From CP2-2F sp034436235 (lineage in GTDB: Bacteria; Chloroflexota; Anaerolineae; Aggregatilineales; UBA2796), in assembly GCA_034436235.1 (NCBI GenBank), contig DAOTWB010000050.1, positions 1 through 14,798 of the forward strand: a DNA stretch of 14,798 nt. The letters are read 5' to 3'. The position numbers and the translations under genes were made by a program. Under the pieces are notes generated by a model that saw only the letters and a list, made by a program, of their open reading frames with translations, was not told the origin of the DNA and searched no databases. This document shows positions 6,962 to 13,877 of the stretch, one piece after another (position 1 is the stretch's first letter; the number at the start of each line of letters is the position of its first letter).

Positions 6962-7702
6962 ATGACTGCGCCAACACTTAATAAACAGGCGCTTAGCGCT
7001 TTGATCGAGCGCGCGCTGCAAGATTTCCACAATAAATGTCTAGACAGACTTAGGAGTCTCACGGTAGAGGATGTGCTGAAACGCAAGAATCCTTACCTGT
7101 TCAGAGCAAAAGGCGTGCAATCTGCGGCGGAAATGGCGCGCGCTATCTTGGACGCTTTTCTCGCGTCTTCAGAAGAAGAGCTGTTCGGCGAGGTGCTGGA
7201 GCGGATTGCAACTTTTGTAGTGGAACAACTTTACGACGGGCGCAGATCGGAGCATGAGGGGATCGATCTTGAATTTGAGCGAGAAGGTGTGCTTTACCTT
7301 GTCCAAGTTAAATCAGGCGTGCATTGGGGCAACAGCGCACAAAGAAAACGGCTCAAGCAAGATTTCGAAGCTGCGAGAGCCAAATGCCTCAGTCAGCGAC
7401 CAGAGCTGAGAGTTGTCTGTGTGGAAGGCATTTGCTATGGCAGGCGTGCCGCCAGAAATGACTCGTCTCATCTTGTGCGCGCAGGACAAGCCTTCTGGGA
7501 ATTCCTTTCAGGCGACCCTGATCTGTATCTCGACTTGATCGAGCCACTCGGCAAGACGGCGCAAGCGCATAGCGCCAATTTTGAGCGACGCCGAGCGCAA
7601 GTCATCCTGCAATTTGAAAAGGATATCGCCGAGAATTTCTGCGATGCCTGCAGCAGCCTTGATTGGCACGCGTTGTTGAAGTTCAGCCGCGCTGAGCGGT
7701 AA
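6962..7702 (+). CDS. Type II restriction endonuclease, PmeII/EcoO109I-like family
   Basis: The 246-residue protein is probably the nuclease partner of the upstream methyltransferase. The N-terminal KRKNPYLFRAK segment followed by an alanine-rich helix and an EELFGEVLE stretch is characteristic, as I recall, of endonucleases annotated as PmeII family and related to EcoO109I. A PD-(D/E)XK-type core is visible: D102 in GIDLEF, then a beta strand ending in QVKSG with Q115 and K117. Glutamine replaces the usual acidic residue of the (D/E)XK half-motif. The start is fixed by the ATG directly after the methyltransferase stop (TAAATG), implying coupled translation. The gene is visibly less GC-rich and uses more A/T-ending and AGA/AGG codons than its neighbours, which suggests horizontal acquisition. 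The cut site is unknown. No controller gene is seen. Confidence 0.82.
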   Translation: MTAPTLNKQALSALIERALQDFHNKCLDRLRSLTVEDVLKRKNPYLFRAKGVQSAAEMARAILDAFLASSEEELFGEVLERIATFVVEQLYDGRRSEHEGIDLEFEREGVLYLVQVKSGVHWGNSAQRKRLKQDFEAARAKCLSQRPELRVVCVEGICYGRRAARNDSSHLVRAGQAFWEFLSGDPDLYLDLIEPLGKTAQAHSANFERRRAQVILQFEKDIAENFCDACSSLDWHALLKFSRAER

Positions 7703-7713
7703 GATAGCCGCTC
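7694..7713 (+). terminator. Hairpin over the endonuclease stop codon, weak terminator candidate
   Basis: GAGCGG (7694-7699) pairs with CCGCTC (7708-7713) around an 8-nt loop containing the TAA stop. There is no T tract after it, so intrinsic termination is doubtful; it may only stabilise the mRNA end. Confidence 0.25.
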
Positions 7714-7761
7714 GCCGAGCGCTCTGTCTGAATAAGCGAATAAATCTGGAGAAATGCGCTC

Positions 7762-8961
7762 ATGAATGCACCTGAATTATCGCGCACGGCACACGGTTTG
7801 CTCGAGGCGCTCGATTTCTTACCCGTCCCTGAAGGCACGGCGACGCTCGGCATGGAACAGAGCGTGGCTGAGCGTTTCATCAAAGCCTACGGCGCGGATT
7901 GGTCGGAATTCTTCCTGCGCGAGACGCCGCAGCACACAGTGCATGTGCCTGCTTTCGCGCTCGCGCGCTACGCCGTGACCAACGCGCTCTACAGGCAGTT
8001 CATGGCGGCAGGCGGCTATGACGATCCTGAGCTGTGGACGCCTGACGGCTGGGCATGGCGCTTGCAAGCCGATCACAGGCAGCCGCGCTACTGGGATGAT
8101 CCGCGCTTCAACGGCGACGATCTGCCTGTGGCAGGCGTGAGCTGGTTTGAGGCGATGGCGTTCGCACGCTGGGCGAGCCTGATCACGGGCGAGAATATCC
8201 GCTTGCCAAGCGAGGCGGAGTGGGAATGGGCGGCGCGCGGCGATAATCCGAAGACATTGTATCCATGGGGAAATCTCTGGGATGCGCGCAAGCTGAATAG
8301 CGGCTATGGCGATGCCAAGATTACAGCGCGCGGCGGACTGGCGCCTGTGGGCAGCTATCCTGAAGGCGACGCGCCTTTCGGTCACGGCGAGATGCTCGGG
8401 CAGGTCTTCGAGTGGACGAACACGCTCTTCATGCCGTATCCATATGACGGGCAGGACGGACGCGAAGATCGCTACACGCCTGCGCGGCGCGTCTTGCGCG
8501 GCGGCAATTGGAGCGACGGCAAGTACGTCAATCGGCTGACAGTGCGCTATCATTATCCGCCGTTCTACGCCGATATGACCACAGGCTTCCGCTTGGCGCT
8601 CGGCGGCGCGCAGCCGCCAATTGCGGCGCGACCTGCCTACGATCTGATCGTGTATGGACGCTCGACGTTCTGCCCTGACCTGATTGACACGAAACGCTGG
8701 TTGCACGCTTGGAACGTGCCATACCGTCAGCTCAATCACGACTTGGATGAGCAAATTGCACAACGCTTGGACGTCTGGCTCGGCTCGCGCACTGTGCCGA
8801 CCATTGTGGTCGCTGAGCGCGGCGAGGTCGATCCAATTGCGCCGCCTGCCGCAGCTGACCTGAAGGCACTGCGCAATGTGGATCGCGGCAGTATGTTGCA
8901 CGAGCCTGAAGAAGCGACGCTGCACGCCTTCCTTGTGCGGCATGGCTTCCTGAGCGCCTGA
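7762..8961 (+). CDS. FGE/SUMF1-like domain fused to a glutaredoxin-like domain
   Basis: The 399-residue protein has two parts. Residues about 20-280 form a formylglycine-generating-enzyme/SUMF1-type fold: ALARYAVTNALYRQF, VSW (S127-W128) with the LPSEAEWEWAARG block, and the C-terminal block RVLRGGNWS from R243 to S251, ending in TGFRLALG. Canonical FGEs carry two copper-binding cysteines in or just after that last block; both are absent here, so sulfatase activation is unlikely. Residues about 290-399 look like a glutaredoxin/thioredoxin fold: YDLIVYGRSTFCPDL with C304, and the TVP cis-proline motif at 344-346. C304 is the only cysteine in the protein, implying a monothiol mechanism or thiol tethering. 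GGAG at 7748-7751 supports the start. No N-terminal signal is seen, so it is probably cytoplasmic. It may be a nonheme-iron EgtB/PvdO-like oxidase or a binding module; the substrate is unknown. Confidence 0.82.
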   Translation: MNAPELSRTAHGLLEALDFLPVPEGTATLGMEQSVAERFIKAYGADWSEFFLRETPQHTVHVPAFALARYAVTNALYRQFMAAGGYDDPELWTPDGWAWRLQADHRQPRYWDDPRFNGDDLPVAGVSWFEAMAFARWASLITGENIRLPSEAEWEWAARGDNPKTLYPWGNLWDARKLNSGYGDAKITARGGLAPVGSYPEGDAPFGHGEMLGQVFEWTNTLFMPYPYDGQDGREDRYTPARRVLRGGNWSDGKYVNRLTVRYHYPPFYADMTTGFRLALGGAQPPIAARPAYDLIVYGRSTFCPDLIDTKRWLHAWNVPYRQLNHDLDEQIAQRLDVWLGSRTVPTIVVAERGEVDPIAPPAAADLKALRNVDRGSMLHEPEEATLHAFLVRHGFLSA

Positions 8962-8963
8962 GA

Positions 8964-8992
8964 TTGTTGAGTGGCGGCAATTGCGCTATAGT
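8964..8992 (+). promoter_or_regulatory. Promoter of the ABC permease operon
   Basis: TATAGT (8987-8992) matches five of six -10 bases and lies 17 bp after TTGTTG (8964-8969), a weak -35 matching three of six. It sits 52 bp before the permease ATG at 9045, directly after the upstream stop codon, which suggests the transporter genes have their own promoter. Confidence 0.45.
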
Positions 8993-9044
8993 GTCGCCTC
9001 GATAAAGTGCAGCGTTAAAAGCATTTTTGAGAGGCTTCTTCGCT

Positions 9045-10079
9045 ATGGCAGTTGCAACTACCACACCTAAGATCGTACCGCGCAGCGGACTCTCGCTGAC
9101 GAAGCGGCAGGCGCGGCTCGCCATGATCATGCTCGCGCCGACCTTCTTCGTGCTGATCTTGGTCGCTTTCTATCCGCTTGTGCGCACGTTCTCTGCCAGC
9201 TTCACGGATGAGCCGTTCGCGCGCCCTGAGGTGGCAGTCAATAACGTCGGTCTAGCGAACTATCAGCGGCTGTTCGGCGTGCAGATCGCGCCTTTTCCAG
9301 AAGGCACACGGCTGCGCGATGTGATTGTGCCGGGCTATCAGCGCGTCAGCACGTTTGAGCTGTTCGGTCAGCGCTACTTGCTGGCAGCCGGCGATCCGAT
9401 GTGGCTGCAAGCCATCGTCAACACGGTCTTGTTCACGGTCATCTCGGTCGCGCTAGAGCTTGTGATCGGCTTGATTGTGGCGCTCGTCGTCAACACGCAA
9501 TTTCGCGGACGCGGCGTGATGCGCGCCGTGATGCTGATCCCATGGGCGATTCCAACGGCGATCTCGACCGTGCTGTGGCGCTACATGCTGAACGACAACA
9601 CCACAGGCGCGCTGAACGCCTTGCTGAACGCCTTCGGCATCATCGAGCCTGCCAATAGCATCGCTTGGCGCTCGCAATATCCGCTGCTCTCGGTCATCAT
9701 CGTGGACGTTTGGAAGACCGTGCCGTTCATGGCGCTTCTGCTGCTGGCAGGCTTGCAGACTATCTCGCATGACCTGTATGAAGCAGCCGCTGTGGACGGC
9801 GCCAACGTGACGCAACGCTTCTTCCGAATCACGCTGCCCTTGCTGTTCCCGACTATCTTGATAGCGCTGGTCTTCCGCACGCTGGACGCCTTGCGCGTCT
9901 TCGATGTCTTCTACATCCTGCTGCCCAACACCACGCGCTCAATGGCGACTCACAATTATGAGATGATGGTCTCCAGCTACCAATACGGCTACGCTTCCGC
10001 CACAGGCGTGCTGATCTTCATCATCATCTTCGCCTTCACCATTCTGTACATGAGCTTGTTCCGCGTAGAGGTGGACTGA
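9045..10079 (+). CDS. Sugar ABC transporter permease, MalF/UgpA-like
   Basis: This 344-residue integral membrane protein belongs to the carbohydrate-uptake (CUT1) permeases. The first membrane segment is near residues 27-47 (MLAPTFFVLILVAFYPLV). An extracytoplasmic loop of roughly 80 residues follows, as in MalF-type subunits, then about five further segments. The EAA loop that contacts the ATPase is YEAAAVDGANVTQRFF from about residue 245. It pairs with the second permease, whose start overlaps its stop (TGATG). Open frame extends to a TTG at 9027, but the ATG at 9045 has GAGAGG at 9029-9034 and is preferred. The substrate-binding protein and ATPase genes are not in the window, so the sugar cannot be named. 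Confidence 0.93.
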   Translation: MAVATTTPKIVPRSGLSLTKRQARLAMIMLAPTFFVLILVAFYPLVRTFSASFTDEPFARPEVAVNNVGLANYQRLFGVQIAPFPEGTRLRDVIVPGYQRVSTFELFGQRYLLAAGDPMWLQAIVNTVLFTVISVALELVIGLIVALVVNTQFRGRGVMRAVMLIPWAIPTAISTVLWRYMLNDNTTGALNALLNAFGIIEPANSIAWRSQYPLLSVIIVDVWKTVPFMALLLLAGLQTISHDLYEAAAVDGANVTQRFFRITLPLLFPTILIALVFRTLDALRVFDVFYILLPNTTRSMATHNYEMMVSSYQYGYASATGVLIFIIIFAFTILYMSLFRVEVD

Positions 10080-10933
10080 TGGCAGGCAAACACGGCATTC
10101 GGTACTGGTTAGGTCGCGTTGGCTTCAGCGCGCTGGTGATTGTGATCTTCCTGTATACGGCGTTTCCATTCTATTGGGCGTTGATCTCAGCCTTGAAGCC
10201 TGAGCGCGAGCTGATCCAGACGCCGGCGACCTTCTTTCCACAGACCATCACGCTGCAGAACTTCGAGGCAGTCTTCCGCAACGATGCCTTCCTGCGCGGC
10301 TTGCTGAATAGCTCGGTCGTCTCGGTCGTGGTGGTGATCTCGGCGCTGTGCATCGGCTCGTTCGCGGCGTATGCGCTGGGACGCCTGAAGTTCGGCGGCA
10401 AGCGCTGGATTCTGTATGTGATCCTCTCGATGACGCTCTTTCCGCAGATTTCCGTGCTGCCCGGCTTGTTCACGCTCGTCAATCAGCTGGGCATGTACGG
10501 CAGCGTCACATCGTTGATGACCACGTATTTGATCTTCACCTTGCCGTTCACGGTCTGGGTGCTGACCTCGTTCTTCCGCGCGCTGCCTGCTGAGCTGGAG
10601 CAGGCGGCGCTAGTGGACGGCTGCACGCCCTTCCAGACTTTCTATAAGATTCTGCTGCCGCTGACCGCGCCTGCGCTAGTGACCACAGGCTTGCTCGCTT
10701 TCATCGCTGCATGGAACGAGTATCTCTTCTCGCTCACCTTCACCCTGACTCAGCCTGCGGCGCAGACTGTGACAGTGGCGATCACCAAGTTCACGGGCGT
10801 GATCGCGCGCAATGAGCCATTCGGCGAGATCATGGCAGCCTCTGTGGTCGTGACCGTGCCGCTGATCGTGCTGGTGCTGATCTTCCAGCGGCGCATTGTG
10901 CAAGGCTTGACCGCTGGCGCCGTCAAAGGCTGA
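10079..10933 (+). CDS. Sugar ABC transporter permease, MalG/UgpE-like
   Basis: This 284-residue protein is the second inner-membrane subunit of the same CUT1 transporter. The first membrane segment (VIVIFLYTAFPFYWALISAL, about residues 20-38) is followed by a short loop rich in PxxFFPQTITLQNFEAVF, typical of MalG-type subunits, and then about five more segments. The EAA loop is LEQAALVDGCTPFQTFYKIL from about residue 173, ending in PLTAPALV. The start ATG overlaps the TGA of the upstream permease by one base, so the two are translationally coupled and probably made in equal amounts. The downstream hypothetical gene begins one base after its stop. Confidence 0.93.
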   Translation: MAGKHGIRYWLGRVGFSALVIVIFLYTAFPFYWALISALKPERELIQTPATFFPQTITLQNFEAVFRNDAFLRGLLNSSVVSVVVVISALCIGSFAAYALGRLKFGGKRWILYVILSMTLFPQISVLPGLFTLVNQLGMYGSVTSLMTTYLIFTLPFTVWVLTSFFRALPAELEQAALVDGCTPFQTFYKILLPLTAPALVTTGLLAFIAAWNEYLFSLTFTLTQPAAQTVTVAITKFTGVIARNEPFGEIMAASVVVTVPLIVLVLIFQRRIVQGLTAGAVKG

Positions 10934-10934
10934 G

Positions 10935-11441
10935 ATGCGCCTTGTCGCCATTTGGCGCGCCTTGCGGCTCGCGCTGCTCGGCGCGCTGATGGTCGGCATC
11001 GGCTTGAGCGTCGCCTTGTCGCTCGGACTCGCCGATCCACCGCGCCACAAGACGTTGTACGCCGCAGCGGACGCGCTTGAGGCGTCGCTGAGCTTGCCGC
11101 GTGCGCCATTCACCTTGATCGCGCATGGCGTTTGGTCAGCGCAGGCGTCGCCGCTCGACTCATGGCACTTGACCTTCAGCGCTGATGGCGCGCCGCGCTT
11201 CACGCTCAGCTTGCACGGCGATGCATCATTCGCGCTCGCGCCGCTCCAAGCCGACGCGCTCGGCTTCATCCACTTGCGCCGTCCGCCTGAGCCGAACGAA
11301 GTGCTGCTCTTCGTCACCGAGCGCGAGGCGCTTTTGTACCTGAACCGCGAGTTGGCGTGGCGCGGCGCGCTGCCCAGCGCAGGGCAGGTCAGTTGGCGCG
11401 GCGCGCTGCGCAGCATCTCGGTCGCGCTCTACACGCCGTGA
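10935..11441 (+). CDS. Hypothetical membrane-anchored protein coupled to the permeases
   Basis: I do not recognise the family. The 168-residue product has one N-terminal hydrophobic segment at about residues 8-31 (LRLALLGALMVGIGLSVALS), after a short basic start, so it is probably anchored with its bulk outside the cytoplasm. The remainder is alternating hydrophobic and polar (FTLIAHGVW, WHLTFSADG, FTLSLHGDA, EVLLFVTEREALLYLN), which suggests a small all-beta domain. The ATG lies one base after the stop of the second permease, so it is in the same operon and may be translationally coupled. A role linked to the transporter is guilt by association only. Confidence 0.65.
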   Translation: MRLVAIWRALRLALLGALMVGIGLSVALSLGLADPPRHKTLYAAADALEASLSLPRAPFTLIAHGVWSAQASPLDSWHLTFSADGAPRFTLSLHGDASFALAPLQADALGFIHLRRPPEPNEVLLFVTEREALLYLNRELAWRGALPSAGQVSWRGALRSISVALYTP

Positions 11442-11456
11442 GCGCCTGCAAGCGCT
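11441..11456 (+). terminator. Short hairpin after the transporter operon
   Basis: AGCGC (11441-11445) and GCGCT (11452-11456) pair around CTGCAA immediately after the stop codon. No T tract follows, so it is at best a weak or Rho-assisted end of the operon before the SOS-type promoter at 11495. Confidence 0.25.
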
Positions 11457-11494
11457 GTTACCGAAAATAAACGCGCCTGTAATTGCTCTCCATC

Positions 11495-11523
11495 TTGTTA
11501 GAACAAACGTTCTAGTGTAGCAT
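11495..11523 (+). promoter_or_regulatory. Promoter of the terminase cassette
   Basis: TTGTTA (11495-11500, four of six -35 bases) is separated by 17 bp from TAGCAT (11518-11523, four of six -10 bases). The expected start of transcription near 11530 leaves a leader of under 30 nt before the ATG at 11557, which has AAAGGA at 11541-11546 as ribosome binding site. The spacer between the boxes holds the SOS-type palindrome. Confidence 0.5.
11499..11514. promoter_or_regulatory. LexA-type SOS operator (GAAC-N4-GTTC)
   Basis: TAGAAC (11499-11504) and GTTCTA (11509-11514) are perfect inverted arms around AAAC. The core GAAC-N4-GTTC is the established Bacillus/DinR-type LexA box, also used by LexA proteins of several non-proteobacterial phyla. 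It overlaps the last bases of the -35 box and ends four bases before the -10, an arrangement expected to block RNA polymerase. The match to the core is exact. Binding by LexA is inferred. A related phage repressor could be the true ligand. Confidence 0.68.
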
Positions 11524-11556
11524 GAGGCGGCATATGAGAGAAAGGATGCTGCCTTC

Positions 11557-12126
11557 ATGCCGATTCGCAACCTGCGACACGGTCTGTACGTGCGCGACGT
11601 GCCGATCACAACCTCACTGCCGACGCCGCTGCGCGCGCCGCAACTGGCGAGCTACTTCAAGGGCATGGCGGAAGTCTGCTTGCTGCTCGCCGAGCGTCTT
11701 GACACTTGGTCGGGCGGCAGCAACGGACAGATCGGGAACGTCATCAGCAACTTATCGCGCCTGAGCTCCGATCTGGAGCAGTTCAGCGCCGTGCTGAGCG
11801 TCAACGCCTTGCGTCCTTCGCCGTTGAGCAACTTGCCATCCGAAGATATCGAGCAGCTCATCGCACAGCAGCGCCGCGCGCTTGAGCTGGCGCTCAGCCG
11901 CATAGCGCTCACGTGCAGCGCGCTATTGGCAGGCGAGCCGTTGCGCGCCGATGGCAAGGGCATCACTGCCTACCGCGAACTGGCGACGCTCATGCGGCGC
12001 AGCAAGAGCATCGCGCAGGCGCTCGCCACCAATCTCTACTGGCAGCAGCGGATGCAGGACGCCTATGAGGACGATCTCTCAGCCCGTCTGTACGCCGCCG
12101 TGCTGGGCAAGGAGAGCGAGACATGA
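11557..12126 (+). CDS. Hypothetical helical protein, first gene of the terminase cassette
   Basis: I do not recognise this 189-residue protein. It looks almost entirely alpha-helical after about residue 25, with long amphipathic stretches (LASYFKGMAEVCLLLAERL, then ERL-type and QRRALELALSRIALTCSALL segments) and a final QRMQDAYEDDLSARLYAAVL. Its position directly before a terminase large subunit, overlapping it by ATGA (12123-12126), is where a terminase small subunit would lie, and small subunits are short and helical. However, I see no clear N-terminal helix-turn-helix, so this is only a positional suggestion. AAAGGA at 11541-11546 supports the start. Expression is probably under the SOS-type operator at 11499-11514. 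Confidence 0.6.
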   Translation: MPIRNLRHGLYVRDVPITTSLPTPLRAPQLASYFKGMAEVCLLLAERLDTWSGGSNGQIGNVISNLSRLSSDLEQFSAVLSVNALRPSPLSNLPSEDIEQLIAQQRRALELALSRIALTCSALLAGEPLRADGKGITAYRELATLMRRSKSIAQALATNLYWQQRMQDAYEDDLSARLYAAVLGKESET

Positions 12127-13565
12127 CGCACAGGACGCGACCTTCCTTGCTACAATGGGCAGAATCGCGCGGCGGCATGTACTTGCCCGATCACAAGCCG
12201 CCGCGCTTGGCGGAATGGTCAGCCTTTCAGCGTCCGATCCTCGACCATCTCTTCCCAAGCGGCGATGCGCCATTGCCTTACAGCCGCGTGGTCTGGAGCT
12301 GCCCGAAGAAGAGCGCTAAAAGCACGTTAGCAGCCGCGCTGCACGTGTGGTTCGCGCTGTTCGTCGCGCCGAGCGGCGAGCAGTACGTGCTGGCGAACGA
12401 TCTGGAGGGCAGCCGCAACCGCGTCTTTCGCTACATCCTGCGCGCTTTGGAGCAGAATCCTATCCTGCGGCGCGGCACAGATTGGCAGGCGACGCAGACG
12501 ACGATTCACTTCAGCAACGGCACGTTGATCCGCGCCGTGCCGAACGATGTGCGCGGCGAGGCAGGCGGCAACCAGACCTTCGCGACCTTCGATGAAGCCT
12601 GGGGCGTGATCCACGAGCGCAGCGTGCGCTTCGCCACTGAATTCAGCCCTGTGCCAACGCGCCGCAACAGCTTGATCTTCTACACAGGCTATCAGAGCTG
12701 GCTGAACGACTCGTGGTGGCACGCGCTGATTGACGACGGGCTGCGCGGCGAGCCTGTGCCAGAATTGCGCGATCTGCACAACGGCGACGGCGCGCCTGCC
12801 TGTTGGCGCAACGGCGGTCTGTTTGTGTACTACGATCACGTGCCGCGCATGGCGTGGCACACGCCTGAGTATTTGGCTGAGCAGCGGCGCATCCTGCCTG
12901 AGGCTGAGTACCTGCGCGTGTGGGAGAATCGGCGCGCCCAACGCGCGGATGCGCTCTGCACAGCGGCACACTGGGACGCGCTCTACGATCCTGAGTTGGC
13001 GGCGCACTGCGCTGACGATCCGCGTCCGCTCGTCTTCGGTCTGGATGTGGCGACGCACCACGATGCCACGGCGCTTGTCGGTTGCTCATGGCAGGCTGAG
13101 CGCCAGACGGTCGAGGTGGTCTATTGCCGTGTCTGGCAGCCTGCGCCTGAGCGTCCGCTGAACCTGAGCGAGAGCCTAGGCGCAGAATTGGCGGCGCTGG
13201 CGCAGCGACGGCGCATTGCGGCGGTCTATTACGATCCGTATCAGATGGTGGCGTTGGCTGAGCAAGCGACGCGGCAAGGCATACCGATGCTGCCGTTCGG
13301 GCAAGGCGCGCAACGCGCGCTCAGCGATGGACATCTGCGCGCCTTGCTCAGCGAAGGTCGCCTGCGGCACACGGGCGATCCGATCTTGCGCGCACATATC
13401 CTGAACGCGGCGTTGCAACATGGCGAGCGCGGCAGCCGTCTGGTCAAAGGCGGCGGACGGATCGACGCAGCGGTCGCGCTGAGCATGGCGGCGCTCGGCG
13501 CAGCGCGGTTGCTGGGCAATGCGGGCGCGCAGGCGATCAAGAATCCATTTTACGAGACGGAGTGA
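12123..13565 (+). CDS. Phage terminase large subunit (packaging ATPase-nuclease)
   Basis: The 480-residue protein has the length and domain order of a phage terminase large subunit, the motor that cuts and pumps DNA into proheads. The deviant Walker A is CPKKSAKST at residues 60-68, and Walker B is ATFDEAW with D157-E158. The RNase H-like nuclease domain keeps three acidic positions in typical contexts: D308 (FGLDVATHHDATALVG), D371 (VYYDPYQM) and D448 (GGRIDAAVALSMA). The protein is therefore predicted to be intact in both activities. Its ATG overlaps the stop of the preceding helical protein, and a 72-aa gene follows after 9 bp. No portal, protease, capsid or tail gene is present on either side in the window. 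It is either a decayed prophage piece whose motor happens to survive, or a retained, reused packaging/nuclease gene. Confidence 0.88.
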   Translation: MTHRTRPSLLQWAESRGGMYLPDHKPPRLAEWSAFQRPILDHLFPSGDAPLPYSRVVWSCPKKSAKSTLAAALHVWFALFVAPSGEQYVLANDLEGSRNRVFRYILRALEQNPILRRGTDWQATQTTIHFSNGTLIRAVPNDVRGEAGGNQTFATFDEAWGVIHERSVRFATEFSPVPTRRNSLIFYTGYQSWLNDSWWHALIDDGLRGEPVPELRDLHNGDGAPACWRNGGLFVYYDHVPRMAWHTPEYLAEQRRILPEAEYLRVWENRRAQRADALCTAAHWDALYDPELAAHCADDPRPLVFGLDVATHHDATALVGCSWQAERQTVEVVYCRVWQPAPERPLNLSESLGAELAALAQRRRIAAVYYDPYQMVALAEQATRQGIPMLPFGQGAQRALSDGHLRALLSEGRLRHTGDPILRAHILNAALQHGERGSRLVKGGGRIDAAVALSMAALGAARLLGNAGAQAIKNPFYETE

Positions 13566-13574
13566 AGACAGCAC

Positions 13575-13793
13575 ATGACGGAGCAAGGCACATGGCAACG
13601 CGCTTATTGGCAGATGCTGGGCATTCTAGAAGGCATTGCGGCGCAGAGTGAGCGGCTTTACGATTACTTGCCGAGCGAGGATCGGCGCGTCGCCGAGTGC
13701 TACGACGCGCTGATCGAAGCGCTTGAGTCGCTAGAGCGTCAGCTGCGGCGGCGCTTGGGCAGAGATGATCACGATCTTTACGATGACTCATAG
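13575..13793 (+). CDS. Small acidic helical protein after the terminase
   Basis: This is a 72-residue product of unknown family. It is predicted to be helical almost throughout (WQRAYWQMLGILEGIAAQ, then CYDALIEALESLERQLRRR), with an aspartate-rich tail (DDHDLYDDS). The start codon lies 9 bp after the terminase stop, with no gap for a promoter, so it belongs to the same transcript. The heptad-like leucine spacing in the second helix would permit a coiled coil or a small oligomeric adaptor. No overlapping frame looks more gene-like. Function is not assigned. Confidence 0.6.
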   Translation: MTEQGTWQRAYWQMLGILEGIAAQSERLYDYLPSEDRRVAECYDALIEALESLERQLRRRLGRDDHDLYDDS

Positions 13794-13806
13794 TGGCGGC
13801 GCAATT

Positions 13807-13835
13807 TTGCTATTCAACGGACGCGACGCTATCAT
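13807..13835 (+). promoter_or_regulatory. Promoter of the dehydrogenase gene
   Basis: TTGCTA (13807-13812, four of six) and TATCAT (13830-13835, five of six) are separated by 17 bp and lie 42 bp before the ATG at 13878. This marks the right boundary of the terminase cassette and suggests the dehydrogenase is expressed independently of the SOS-type promoter. Confidence 0.5.
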
Positions 13836-13877
13836 CGTGCGCACAAAATGACCTTCAAGGCAGGTTAACAGGCGAGC

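Noticed and set aside
7754..7765. Three-codon mini-ORF (ATG CGC TCA TGA) overlapping the start of the FGE-glutaredoxin gene
   Set aside because: Too short to give evidence of translation; it probably arises by chance between the GGAG site and the real ATG.
7819..8943. 374-aa open frame antisense to the FGE-glutaredoxin gene
   Set aside because: Arginine- and alanine-rich shadow frame produced by GC-rich codon structure; the plus-strand frame has clear domains.
8970..8992. AGTGGCGGC..AATT..GC..CTAT similarity between the sequences before the permease (8970) and the dehydrogenase (13792)
   Set aside because: The shared stretch contains gaps and falls at different places relative to the two predicted promoters, so I cannot separate it from chance.
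9051..9064. GTTGCAACTACCAC in the permease start, resembling the CRISPR repeat beginning
   Set aside because: Only the 8-bp palindrome and a few further bases match; it encodes the permease N-terminus and is a chance similarity, not a stray repeat.
12643..13089. Open frames antisense to the terminase gene
   Set aside because: Arginine- and serine-rich shadow translations with no independent start signals; the sense frame carries conserved ATPase and nuclease motifs.
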